Shown here in pieces: positions 55,520-63,823 of a stretch of 64,000 nucleotides of DNA. The stretch is from Aquirufa beregesia. Lineage in GTDB: Bacteria > Bacteroidota > Bacteroidia > Cytophagales > Spirosomataceae. Each line of letters opens with the position of its first letter. Within the stretch, counting starts at the first letter, position 1. Location: the NCBI RefSeq assembly GCF_011090385.1, contig NZ_SEWW01000001.1, forward strand, positions 1 through 64,000, written 5' to 3'. A model generated the notes under the pieces. That model had not been told where the DNA came from. It worked only from the letters and a program-made list of their open reading frames with translations, and did not search any database. Made by a program: the position numbers and the translations under genes.

Positions 55520-56755
55520 ATGGCCTATTATTCCATTCAAGGTATTCCTTTGACAACGCTTGCCAAACAATTTGGTACACCTCTTTACGTATATAATGCG
55601 GACAAAATTAGAGAAAAAATCTCGGTTCTTCGTTCCGCATTTGATGATATATCCTTGTCGATCAAGTACGCTTGTAAGGCAAATACGAATATCTCCATTT
55701 TGAAGTTGATGTTGGCAGAAGGCGTGGATTTGGATGTGGTTTCACCACAGGAATTGGAATTAGGTTTATTGGCAGGGTATCGGGGTGATCAGATTACTTT
55801 TACACCGAGTGGGGTAGAGTTTGAGGAAATAGAATTTGCGGTATCCCAAGGCGCGATGGTTAATTTGGATAATTTGTCGGTCTTAGAAAAGTTTGGCCAA
55901 AAATACGGTTCATCGGTACCTTGTTTATTGCGCATTAAGCCCCACGTTTTTGGAGGGGGAAATGCCAAAATCATGACGGCACATCCAGAATCCAAGTTTG
56001 GTATATCCATTCATCAAAAGGCGGAGATTTTGGCTTTGGTGAATCAATATCAAATAAAGGTGATTGGTTTACATCAACATACGGGTTCTGATATTAAAGA
56101 TGGAAAGACCTTTGAACAAGCAGCGTCAGCCTTGTTTGAATTTGCTAAGGATTTTCCAGATTTAGAATTGATGGATTTGGGAGGAGGGTTTAAAGTACCT
56201 TATTCTCCTGAAGATCCAGGCGTAAACATGCAGGAGATTGGTCAAATCATGGGCAATGCCTTCTTGAAATTCTGTGCACATTATGGCAAAGAATTGAAGC
56301 TTTGGGTGGAACCGGGTAAGTTTTTAGTATCAGAGGCAGGAACTTTATTAACTACTGCTACGGTGGTTAAACGAGATCCCATTAAAACATTTTTGGGAAT
56401 TAATTCCGGATTAAATCATTTGATTCGTCCGATGATGTATGGTTCATATCATTATATTTTCAATGCTTCAAACGAAGAGGATGTCCAACAAGATGCTTAC
56501 CGTGTGGTAGGAAATATATGTGAGACAGATACTTTCTCTTTTGATTTTGAAGGAAATCAAAATGAGCGCATTTTAAATGAAGTTAAAGAAGGAGATATCA
56601 TCGCCTTTGCCAATGCGGGTGCATATGGTTTTACGATGGCATCTCATTACAATTCTCGCTTTCTTCCTGCCGAAGTATTGGTAGACCAATCAGAAGCCAA
56701 ATTAATCCGCAAAAGAGATACCTTGGAGGATTTGGTGAGAAACCAGATTTATTAG
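55520..56755 (+). CDS. lysA: diaminopimelate decarboxylase
   Basis: 411 aa from ATG 55520 (MAYYSIQGIPLTTLAKQFGT). PLP-dependent alanine-racemase-fold enzyme, last step of lysine synthesis. The PLP lysine is in SIKYACKANTN; GLHQHTGSDI, DLGGGFKVPYS, WVEPGKFLVSEAG and the catalytic cysteine region GNICETDTF, then ANAGAYGFTMASHYNSR complete the family pattern. Monocistronic as far as seen. Confidence 0.96.
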   Translation: MAYYSIQGIPLTTLAKQFGTPLYVYNADKIREKISVLRSAFDDISLSIKYACKANTNISILKLMLAEGVDLDVVSPQELELGLLAGYRGDQITFTPSGVEFEEIEFAVSQGAMVNLDNLSVLEKFGQKYGSSVPCLLRIKPHVFGGGNAKIMTAHPESKFGISIHQKAEILALVNQYQIKVIGLHQHTGSDIKDGKTFEQAASALFEFAKDFPDLELMDLGGGFKVPYSPEDPGVNMQEIGQIMGNAFLKFCAHYGKELKLWVEPGKFLVSEAGTLLTTATVVKRDPIKTFLGINSGLNHLIRPMMYGSYHYIFNASNEEDVQQDAYRVVGNICETDTFSFDFEGNQNERILNEVKEGDIIAFANAGAYGFTMASHYNSRFLPAEVLVDQSEAKLIRKRDTLEDLVRNQIY

Positions 56756-56849
56756 TGATTAGTGTTTTTGATTAGGGATTTTGATTGGTGTATTAGATTT
56801 GTCAAATTTTCAAAATTTGACAAATCTAAGCTCCAAGCTTCGACAAACC

Positions 56850-57537
56850 TTAGCATTTTGATGAATCAATTCCTTTGATGAGTAACCACAAACAAAGAGA
56901 TAATTCACCTACAAAAATCGGAATGGCAAAGTACATGAACAAAGGATTGGCAAATCCTTTGGAGAGAAACATGGTAAAACTATTGATCAAATAGCACAGT
57001 CCAGCTATGGCATATAATACGCCAATAATTTTTGGTATGGCATTGGTTTTGAAAATGATATACCCAATTAGAATACAATAAAATCCAAAGAATACTAAAC
57101 CAATTCCATAACCTTGTGCTTGAATATTTAAGGACAAAAGAGCGAGTGTGGCTAATTGACTTGGTTGAAAAGCTGCTAAGTAAGTGTCATTGCTTAAAAG
57201 TAACAAGGGGGGTAATTTGATTTAATAGATTGACTGCAATAATGGCCGTTTGAATAATAGCCATGGCTAAAGCAATTTGCAGGATAAGCTTATTCGATTT
57301 TTTGAAAAAGTGATAAATGATCAATATAGTGGGTATTCCAATCACAAAATTGATCAGGTCAGCAGCAAAACCCCAACGATAAAGCATTTCATTCGTTTGA
57401 ATATTATGGGCAGTAGCCAATGCATTATTGGGCACTCGTAAAGCTTGCCTAACAAAAACTTCTGAAAACATTCCTGTAGCAATCACGACTAAATAGCAAA
57501 ATCCTGCAATTCGGGCTAAATTTTTATCTGAAATCAT
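56850..57537 (-). pseudogene. DUF4386 membrane protein, split by a frameshift
   Basis: Two frames together form one DUF4386 protein of about 225 aa. The N-terminal part (57537 to about 57207; ISDKNLARIAGFCYLVVIA, VFVRQAL, ADLINFVIGIP) ends AVNLLNQITPL. The C-terminal part continues as LLLSNDTYLAAFQPSQLATL, with ALLSLNIQAQGYGIGLVFFG. The shift is at a run of six G (57207-57212); five would restore the frame. It has five or six membrane helices. Either a recent mutation, phase variation at the homopolymer, or an assembly error. Confidence 0.85.
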
Positions 57538-57869
57538 TTTTTGTAGGAAGTATCATTGATTGTAAATTATTTCCATGGAAAGTAAAATTAGAAACAATAG
57601 CCCAAATAAAAATAGTGGCTTATTCTTCTGATGGAGAGCCCATCAAATATTCTATGCCCAAAATAGGTATGGCACGAATTTAACCCCATCTAAATATTAA
57701 AAATCATAAAATGCAAAATAGCTAACATTTTCAAGGTAGGGTAGATTTATTTTGCTAAAATAGTCGCATAAGCCGCCCAAACACAATATGTTATACCAGC
57801 TGATGCTTGCCAATCTGCCAAAACCAACACTATTTTCTGATACACAATTAAGAGATGGTGAGTAGAAAA
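57538..57869. other. gap with probable gene remnants
   Basis: 332 bp between the DUF4386 remnant and the antitoxin gene. On the minus strand a start ATG overlaps the antitoxin stop (MVIIFYSPSLN), as a toxin partner would, but the frame soon loses any RelE/ParE resemblance and stops at 57697. Another minus-strand frame ends LADWQASAGITYCVWAAYA..., like a membrane-protein tail. I regard these as relics. Confidence 0.4.
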
Positions 57870-58064
57870 TTATAACCATTTTTCATAAAGATGCTTGGCT
57901 TTCGCATGATCATTTAATTTACTGTCCTCTGCCTCTTGCAGTCCTTTTTCGATGGATTTATTTTCCAATTCATAGATTTTATTGAGCAAAGTAAATTCAT
58001 TGAGATTGGTACTCTTTGGGATTAATTCTAACTTCTTGCTTTGTTTGATTGATTCCGTTTTCAT
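57870..58064 (-). CDS. RelB/Phd-like antitoxin, orphan
   Basis: 64 aa from ATG 58064 (MKTESIKQSKKLELIPKSTN). The C-terminal ENKSIEKGLQEAEDSKLNDH, then AKHLYEKWL, recalls small Bacteroidota antitoxins that end in an amphipathic helix after an EGLxxxExG-type stretch. No intact toxin follows, though an ATG overlaps its last codons. A longer frame from 58109 would begin inside the REP-like palindrome and is unlikely. Confidence 0.5.
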   Translation of the reverse strand: MKTESIKQSKKLELIPKSTNLNEFTLLNKIYELENKSIEKGLQEAEDSKLNDHAKAKHLYEKWL

Positions 58065-58081
58065 ATTCAAAATTAATTTAA

Positions 58082-58120
58082 TGCTGTTCGACATGTTCCG
58101 AAGGGTCATGTCGAACAGCA
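58082..58120. repeat. REP-like palindrome, copy 1
   Basis: TGCTGTTCGACATG (58082-58095) pairs perfectly with CATGTCGAACAGCA (58107-58120) around TTCCGAAGGGT. Confidence 0.75.
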
Positions 58121-58227
58121 GATCAATCTTTATCGTTTTCTTTTCTTCGAACAGAGGATGAAGTTGGCTGAGGTTCTCGAAGCCAAATTTATTTTTATCA
58201 AAGGATTACAAATCCCTATCATCTGTC

Positions 58228-58262
58228 GTTCGACATGACCCTTCGGAACATGTCGAACAGCA
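58228..58262. repeat. REP-like palindrome, copy 2 (inverted)
   Basis: GTTCGACATG/CATGTCGAAC around ACCCTTCGGAA, which is the reverse complement of the loop of copy 1. The pair faces each other across 107 bp. Confidence 0.75.
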
Positions 58263-58280
58263 GAGTTAACAGCATTAAAT

Positions 58281-59528
58281 CTATCTTGTATCACTAGATT
58301 TGACAACTATATTTCTTGAGATTTCATACACTAGTGCCATTTCAATATTTAGACTAATTACATTTTCAGATGTATGAACAAAAGGGACAGCCTTGGTTTC
58401 GTCAAAATCGGGATTGGAATGTACAATTGAACAACGCATAGCATACACTCGGTTTGTCAATGATTGGAAAAATGTCACCTCATTGGTAAAGTCTAATAAT
58501 GGAATTTTGAGTGGTTTATAGCAGTTAAATATTTGTTCCTTTTGGAAGTGATCTAAAAGTTTTGTTGCATCTAAATATTCTCGAAATTCATGCATGTTAA
58601 CGAATTGCTGCAAAACCCTTGTTAATTTAATTTTGTCAGTTAAATGTTTTTCATTTTCCTTTTTAAAAATATTAATTGCTTGTTCAATGTAATTGTCGGT
58701 TTTGAGGTGGAAGTCAGGTTTTAAGAGCAACTGCTTTACTTGTGCTGCAACCACAAAATAAGCACTTTTATCAGAAAAATATTCAAGAATATGAAAATAG
58801 CATAAGTATTTGAAAGGTATATAGTCAACCTTTTCTGATAAATGATAGTACTGAATTAACTCAGGTATATATTTTTTATATGTAAAATTTATCGGGTGTG
58901 CAGGTACCTCCAATGCAGGTCTTTTGAGTCGAGGAATTCTTTTGTTCAGGCTATTTAATTCAATAGGTTCATAAGCTAAATTGAAGCTATATTCAAAGTC
59001 AAACAAGACTGAATTTAAAATATTTCTTAAATCGTTATTTAGACCATCAGGTGAAGTCCTTTTAAAGTTTTCAATTGTGATTATCCAGTTTCGTTTCCCA
59101 GATCCAAATCTATAAAGCAAACTATACAAGTCCGAAGCTGGAGTATTTTCAACATTACTTTCTAAGTGAATACTTAACTCATTCTTAAAATAATTTAGGA
59201 TGATTTCAAATTTTTGTTTTTTACTCGAAGGCCCCATATAGTGGTTACTAATGGATGATAGAACAATTTCATATTTATCTTGATACTTAACACCTAAGTA
59301 TTCATCTAAAATTACTGATTCGTTCGATAAAAATTTATCTAACAATTCTAATTTGCTTTCTGAGGAAACGGTAACGGAAATATTTTTGTTACCATGAAAA
59401 TTTGAAATAATATAATATGTGTCAATTACTGGAACTTCACCTTCCTGAGTAAATGGATCTTCCTCTTCAATTTTATCAATCTTCAAATGTTTGAATTTTT
59501 CTTTAAGTGCTTTTATCTTGTCTTCCAT
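58281..59528 (-). CDS. uncharacterised protein with C-terminal HEPN-type RxxxxH motif
   Basis: 415 aa, no signal peptide or membrane segment. Lysine/asparagine-rich and more AT-rich than the surrounding core genes. The N-terminal half is mixed alpha/beta, without a recognised family. Near the C-terminus RVYAMRCSIVHSNPDF contains R365-x4-H370, the arrangement of HEPN RNases and of ApeA-type and abortive-infection proteins, preceded by helices. A defence or toxin-like role is possible but not shown. It is in an accessory strip with two other unrelated leftward genes, separated by palindromic spacers. Confidence 0.6.
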   Translation of the reverse strand: MEDKIKALKEKFKHLKIDKIEEEDPFTQEGEVPVIDTYYIISNFHGNKNISVTVSSESKLELLDKFLSNESVILDEYLGVKYQDKYEIVLSSISNHYMGPSSKKQKFEIILNYFKNELSIHLESNVENTPASDLYSLLYRFGSGKRNWIITIENFKRTSPDGLNNDLRNILNSVLFDFEYSFNLAYEPIELNSLNKRIPRLKRPALEVPAHPINFTYKKYIPELIQYYHLSEKVDYIPFKYLCYFHILEYFSDKSAYFVVAAQVKQLLLKPDFHLKTDNYIEQAINIFKKENEKHLTDKIKLTRVLQQFVNMHEFREYLDATKLLDHFQKEQIFNCYKPLKIPLLDFTNEVTFFQSLTNRVYAMRCSIVHSNPDFDETKAVPFVHTSENVISLNIEMALVYEISRNIVVKSSDTR

Positions 59529-59721
59529 ATATTAATATTTGCAAATTGTGTTTGTACATTTATTACTATTTATGTTCCACACTTGGCGTTCATGCGGTGG
59601 ATTTCGGAGCACAAAACTGTCAACCTGTACTGAACTTGAATAGAAGCACAAAGCTCCAAGTTTGCACGTCACCCCGCCTGACGCAAAACTCGTGTTATAA
59701 ACTGTGGTTTTTGTATTCATT
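59529..59721. repeat. cassette-like spacer with long imperfect inverted repeat
   Basis: Between two unrelated leftward genes, 59588-59702 folds imperfectly: GGCGTTCATGCGGTGG near the left against CACCCCGCCTGACGC near the right, ending AACTCGTGTTATAA. This recalls attC-like or cassette-boundary folds seen between mobile single genes, but no integrase is in view and no RYYYAAC core is clear. Confidence 0.3.
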
Positions 59722-60396
59722 TTAGATTTTCTGTTTGTTTTTCACTTCTTTATCATAGCCAATTTGCCAAAAATACATATCCAAAATTTTCATTACTGGA
59801 TAATGTTGTTCTGTCTTTTTCAAAATAAGTTTTTGTGCGTTGTCTATTTCAGTTGTATGATTGTTAATAAAGTCAAACAGTTCATTTAATGAATTGTAAT
59901 TGAAAGCAGTATTTTTAATTTTCTTTTCTTTTAAACCGTTAATGAAATATTTGTCATAAGCGGGAACACAACTCAAAGTGCCAAGTAATATTTTACTTAA
60001 CAATGTGTCTGTCGGTGAAATTGGTTTTGGTTTGTCTGCTCCCTTTGTAAACTTAATGTTTTTATAATGGTTAGATAGTATGTCTTTTAAGATTAAAATG
60101 TCTTTGATATTAGATTTATTAACTTCTTTTATTGAGTTGCATTTTAGTTTTTGTCCTTTATTTGAAAACAAAATGTCAACTGCACCTTTGTGAATTAAAT
60201 GATTTTTTTGAAGTAAGCCACTAGAGCCTCTATACATTCCCCAACTTGCCAAATAAAATGCCAACTCTAAAATATGACTGTCTTTCTGATTTGACACACT
60301 GAATGATTGGTGGCAATTGTCCCACGACTTATACCTGTGAAATTCGTCTGTAGTAATTCCGTTCAAGTATTTTTCAATTGTTGGTATTATTTCCAT
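59722..60396 (-). CDS. uncharacterised conserved protein
   Basis: 224 aa, soluble and lysine/asparagine-rich. The segment RYKSWDNCHQSF together with ELAFYLASWGMYRGSSGLLQ resembles a widespread hypothetical family found in variable genome regions; its function is unknown to me. Its flanks are palindromic spacers rather than operon-like junctions, and codon use is AT-richer than in the core genes. This suggests acquisition as a single-gene unit. Confidence 0.65.
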   Translation of the reverse strand: MEIIPTIEKYLNGITTDEFHRYKSWDNCHQSFSVSNQKDSHILELAFYLASWGMYRGSSGLLQKNHLIHKGAVDILFSNKGQKLKCNSIKEVNKSNIKDILILKDILSNHYKNIKFTKGADKPKPISPTDTLLSKILLGTLSCVPAYDKYFINGLKEKKIKNTAFNYNSLNELFDFINNHTTEIDNAQKLILKKTEQHYPVMKILDMYFWQIGYDKEVKNKQKI

Positions 60397-60530
60397 TTGT
60401 CAAGATAGTCTGATTGTTCTTGATGTCGCCTTACCATTTGCTATAAAGTTTTGCCTGAAGATGATGTTGCCTTGTGTTGTGTCTGTGGCAAGGCAATATT
60501 ACATACACGCTATTATGTGAAGATTAGATT
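60397..60530. repeat. cassette-like spacer with hairpin
   Basis: TTGCCTTG (60467-60474) pairs with CAAGGCAA (60489-60496), followed by ACATACACGCTATTATGTGA. It has the same position, between single leftward genes, as the spacer at 59529-59721. Confidence 0.3.
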
Positions 60531-61373
60531 TTAAATTCCTGCTAATTTTAAAAGTGTCGAACACGGACTTAACATTGGTCTTCTGTGACAAATTCTTAAA
60601 TATTTTGATGCGTTTGGTGGTACAAGAGGCGCAACCACTCTAATTTGGTCCAATGGTCCTGGAGGGTCCAATGTTATTGCATTAGCTAAGCACCAAGCAT
60701 TGAAACTACCAACAGCACCAACATCAAATAAGATTATTCTACCAAAACTAGTAAGTGCAAAACCAATTGCTATTGTTTTTTGAATATAACAAATTAGATA
60801 ATTCAGTGTATTAATAATGTTATGTGGGTATGTCGTGGGCCCTACTCCCCAAGAGCTTATACAAGCTTGACTATAATTTGCATTGCCTCTTCCTGAATAT
60901 TTGATAGCATAAGGAAACAAGTCTAAAAGTAAAAACCCTTCTCTTGCACATGCTTCCAAAAACGAAACCGTATCTGGAAATGCCATTCCCGGAAATAAGC
61001 TGTTTTTTATTGCGCTAGTCCATGTTTGACTTAAGGAAGGATTACCGGTTGTAGGATTCCATCTTAAAGGTGTGGGATTGTAGAAATAATTCATTGGGTT
61101 CGGTGGTGGAGCTTCCCCAATTAATATTTTCGTGATTCTTGGTTCACATATTTTTCCTTTGTTTAGTTCAAATCCTTTAAGTATCTCTTCAATTGATAAT
61201 CCATTCGGATAATTTCCTTTAGCATTCATTATACACAAATAGTATATGTACCGCATGAAATGAACATGATAATAACTTAAATAATCAGGAAATGGTGGAA
61301 CAGCAACAGTTCTTCCATTGAAATATCCCTTTGATATTACAAGAGGATAATTGTAGTCTACATTTGTTATCAT
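60531..61373 (-). CDS. uracil-DNA glycosylase-fold-like protein
   Basis: 280 aa from ATG 61373 (MITNVDYNYPLVISKGYFNG); a GTG at 61433 is also open. RITKILIGEAPPPNPMNYFY (about 80-98) and GFLLLDLFPYAIKYS (146-160) resemble motif 1 (GEAPG-like) and a following strand of the UDG superfamily. A later strand GRIILFDVGAVGSF is less conventional. The catalytic histidine motif near the C-terminus is not obvious, so enzymatic activity is uncertain. It is the first of the three cassette-like accessory genes. Confidence 0.45.
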   Translation of the reverse strand: MITNVDYNYPLVISKGYFNGRTVAVPPFPDYLSYYHVHFMRYIYYLCIMNAKGNYPNGLSIEEILKGFELNKGKICEPRITKILIGEAPPPNPMNYFYNPTPLRWNPTTGNPSLSQTWTSAIKNSLFPGMAFPDTVSFLEACAREGFLLLDLFPYAIKYSGRGNANYSQACISSWGVGPTTYPHNIINTLNYLICYIQKTIAIGFALTSFGRIILFDVGAVGSFNAWCLANAITLDPPGPLDQIRVVAPLVPPNASKYLRICHRRPMLSPCSTLLKLAGI

Positions 61374-61504
61374 ATTTTGTTTTTTATTTTCACATAACAA
61401 ACATTTCCACGCTACTACAAATCGTAAATCCACCCTGTAAAGACTGAATTGGCGATACTGAGTTGGTTAAATTAATAACATGTACCTCAATTTATCTAAA
61501 TCTT

Positions 61505-61561
61505 ATTGATTTACAATGAGTTATGAATAAACCCCGATTTAACCTATTTCAAGACAAGACA
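61505..61561 (+). mobile_element. solitary right end of the IS3-type element
   Basis: The 57 bp closely match the right ends of copies A and B: TTTACAATGAGTTATGAATA, then AACCTATTTCAAGACAAGACA. No left end or transposase accompanies it. It lies 8 bp from the stop codon of the ATP-grasp gene, so an insertion or deletion once ended here. Confidence 0.6.
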
Positions 61562-61568
61562 TTCTACA

Positions 61569-62999
61569 TTAATAAAGCACCCACGTATCCTTCGAGCCAC
61601 CACCTTGTGAGGAATTGACTACTAAGGAGCCTTTTCTCAATGCTACACGGGTTAAACCTCCGGGGATTACCTTGACTTCATTTCCATATAAAATATAGGG
61701 TCTTAGGTCTACATGGCGCCCTTCAGGATGATCTTCTATCAAACAAGGTACTCGCGACAAGGATATAGTCGGTTGAGCAATGTAATTTCTTGGATTTTCT
61801 AAAATGTATTTTTTGAATTTCTCTTGTTCCTCTTTAGTTGATTTAGGTCCAATCAGCATGCCGTATCCACCTGCTTCATTGGCTTCTTTCACCACCAACT
61901 TTTCGATGTTTTCCAAGACATACTTTCTGTCGGCTTCTTCTCCGCAGATATAGGTTTCCACATTGGGAAGGATGGCATCTTCTCCTAAATAATATTTGAT
62001 GATTTTAGGCACATAGGCATAGATTACCTTATCATCTGCCACCCCTGTGCCTGGCGCATTAGCTAAGGCTACTCGTCCTTTTTTATACACTTCAAATATC
62101 CCTGGAATACCAATCATGGAATCTGGGTTGAATGTTTGAGGGTCTAAAAAGGTGTCGTCTATACGGCGGTAAATCACATCTACAATCTTGAAACCTTTGG
62201 TCGTACGCATTTTGACATAGCCTTCATGAACCACCAAATCACGGGCATCCACTAATTCTACTCCCATTTGTTGGGCCAAATAAGAATGCTCAAAATAGGC
62301 CGAATTGTAAATTCCAGGAGTTAATACCACCACAGTTGGATCTGGACGATCACTAATGAAACGCAGCATTTCCAACAGTTTATGTGGGTAATCAGAAATG
62401 GTTCGAATCTGCGTTTTGGCCACGACCTCAGGAAATGTTTGCTTGAACAATTCTCGGTTTTCCAACATGTAGGACACACCTGAAGGACAGCGTAAATTGT
62501 CTTCCAATACCATAAATTCACCATTATCACCCCGAATTAAATCCGTTCCTGTAATGTGAATCCAAATGTTTTTAGGTGGTTTAATCCCTATGCAGGGGGC
62601 TAAAAAGTTTTTGGAAGAATAGATAACTTCCTTGGGAATAATTCCGTCTTTGATGATTTTTTGATCGGAATAAATATCAGATAAAAATAAATTTAATGCT
62701 GTAATTCGTTGAACTAGGCCTTTCTCCACATTATCCCAATCAGAACCATTCACAATTCGGGGAATGATATCCACGGGCATGATACGCTCCGTACCTTCGT
62801 TTTCGGAATAGACATTGAACGTGATACCCATGGCCATTAAGGCTCTTTCGGCAGATTGATGGCGACGTAAAAATTCTTCTTTACTTAATTGTTCTACGCG
62901 TTCTTTGAATGGTTGATATCCTTCGCGAACTAGTCCCTCTGGACTAAACATTTCGTCGTAAAATCCTTCTGTTTGGTAATCTTTAAATGAGAAATTCAT
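61569..62999 (-). CDS. circularly permuted ATP-grasp protein
   Basis: 476 aa, the CP-ATP-grasp (DUF404/DUF407) family: YDEMFSPEGLVREGYQPF at the N-terminus, FVLEDNLRCPSGVSYMLENR, VVLTPGIYNSAYFEHSYLAQ and KEANEAGGYGMLIGPKST, ending KGSLVVNSSQGGGSKDTWVL. In many bacteria the gene is followed by an alpha-E-domain gene and a transglutaminase-like gene in a predicted peptide-modifying operon. Here the gene is followed within 8 bp by a transposon end, so those partners are absent. The reaction is unknown; ATP-dependent ligation of an amine is expected. Confidence 0.9.
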   Translation of the reverse strand: MNFSFKDYQTEGFYDEMFSPEGLVREGYQPFKERVEQLSKEEFLRRHQSAERALMAMGITFNVYSENEGTERIMPVDIIPRIVNGSDWDNVEKGLVQRITALNLFLSDIYSDQKIIKDGIIPKEVIYSSKNFLAPCIGIKPPKNIWIHITGTDLIRGDNGEFMVLEDNLRCPSGVSYMLENRELFKQTFPEVVAKTQIRTISDYPHKLLEMLRFISDRPDPTVVVLTPGIYNSAYFEHSYLAQQMGVELVDARDLVVHEGYVKMRTTKGFKIVDVIYRRIDDTFLDPQTFNPDSMIGIPGIFEVYKKGRVALANAPGTGVADDKVIYAYVPKIIKYYLGEDAILPNVETYICGEEADRKYVLENIEKLVVKEANEAGGYGMLIGPKSTKEEQEKFKKYILENPRNYIAQPTISLSRVPCLIEDHPEGRHVDLRPYILYGNEVKVIPGGLTRVALRKGSLVVNSSQGGGSKDTWVLY

Positions 63000-63323
63000 A
63001 GGCTTTATTATTCTGGAATGCTTGATTAGGTAATAATTTAGGATTTTATTTCTGGAAAAAAAAGAGGTAATACATTATAAAGTATAGATTATAATTTATA
63101 AATGGCAACGATAAATTAGGAATTTTATATGGTCTTATTTTAAAAGAATCTGATTCAGGTATCAGATAATTGGTTTAATTTTAAAATATATCAAATGCTA
63201 ATTTTGATTTTTTTCATTTGGTGAAATTAAATTTATACGGAACTATTCTTACGATAAATTATAAATAGAAATTTCAATTTCGTTTAAATAAATAATTCAT
63301 CATTTACACTTTATAATTTACTC
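63000..63323. other. AT-rich gap flanked by inverted TTATAA words
   Basis: 324 bp between divergent genes. CATTATAAAGTATAGATTAT at about 63072-63091 and its inverted relative at about 63293-63322 (TAAATTATAAAGTGTAAATGA read on the minus strand) bracket about 200 bp. No gene or RNA is seen within it. Confidence 0.5.
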
Positions 63324-63809
63324 ATGTTTTTCTACCATTCTCCCATCGGATTTATACAAATAGGACTTTCAGATAAAGGCTTGACCTCCTTGCAATTTGT
63401 GGAAATTGGGGGGAATGATTCCATAACAGATGAATTAAAAGGAATGCAGGAAGAAGTGGTGCGGAATTTGGATGCCTATTTTGAAAGGTCTCATTGGAAG
63501 TGGACTTGTCCTATTGATTTTTCAAAAGCTACCACATTTCAAAGGAAAGTTTGGTCGGCATTACTCGAAATTCCTGCTGGGGAAGTGATGTCCTATCAGC
63601 AAATTGCTGAGTTAATCGAACAACCTAAGGCCGCACAAGCGGTAGGGAATGCCAATGCCCAAAATCCCGTGCTGTTGCTTGTTCCATGCCATCGGGTCAT
63701 CGGTTCAGATGGTTCATTAGTCGGGTATAGGGGAGAGTTGTGGAGAAAAGAATGGTTGTTAAAACATGAAGGATATCCAGGTCTAAGTCAGCAATTGAAT
63801 CTTTTTTAG
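63324..63809 (+). CDS. ogt: methylated-DNA--protein-cysteine methyltransferase
   Basis: 161 aa. The acceptor C122 is in the invariant LLVPCHRVIGSDG motif; TTFQRKVWSALLEIPAGEVMSY and the helix-turn-helix AQAVGNANAQNP precede it. It removes O6-alkyl groups from guanine in a suicide reaction. There is no Ada-type regulatory domain. Followed 14 bp later by a PolX gene, giving a small repair-related pair. Confidence 0.96.
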   Translation: MFFYHSPIGFIQIGLSDKGLTSLQFVEIGGNDSITDELKGMQEEVVRNLDAYFERSHWKWTCPIDFSKATTFQRKVWSALLEIPAGEVMSYQQIAELIEQPKAAQAVGNANAQNPVLLLVPCHRVIGSDGSLVGYRGELWRKEWLLKHEGYPGLSQQLNLF

Positions 63810-63823
63810 GCTTATCTTTGGGT

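Noticed and set aside
58082..58262. CRISPR repeats
   Set aside because: Only two palindromes in opposite orientation, with no regular spacers and no cas genes in the window.
59507..59889. Plus-strand frames opposite the accessory genes
   Set aside because: Short, low-complexity and antisense to better supported genes or within the palindromic spacer.
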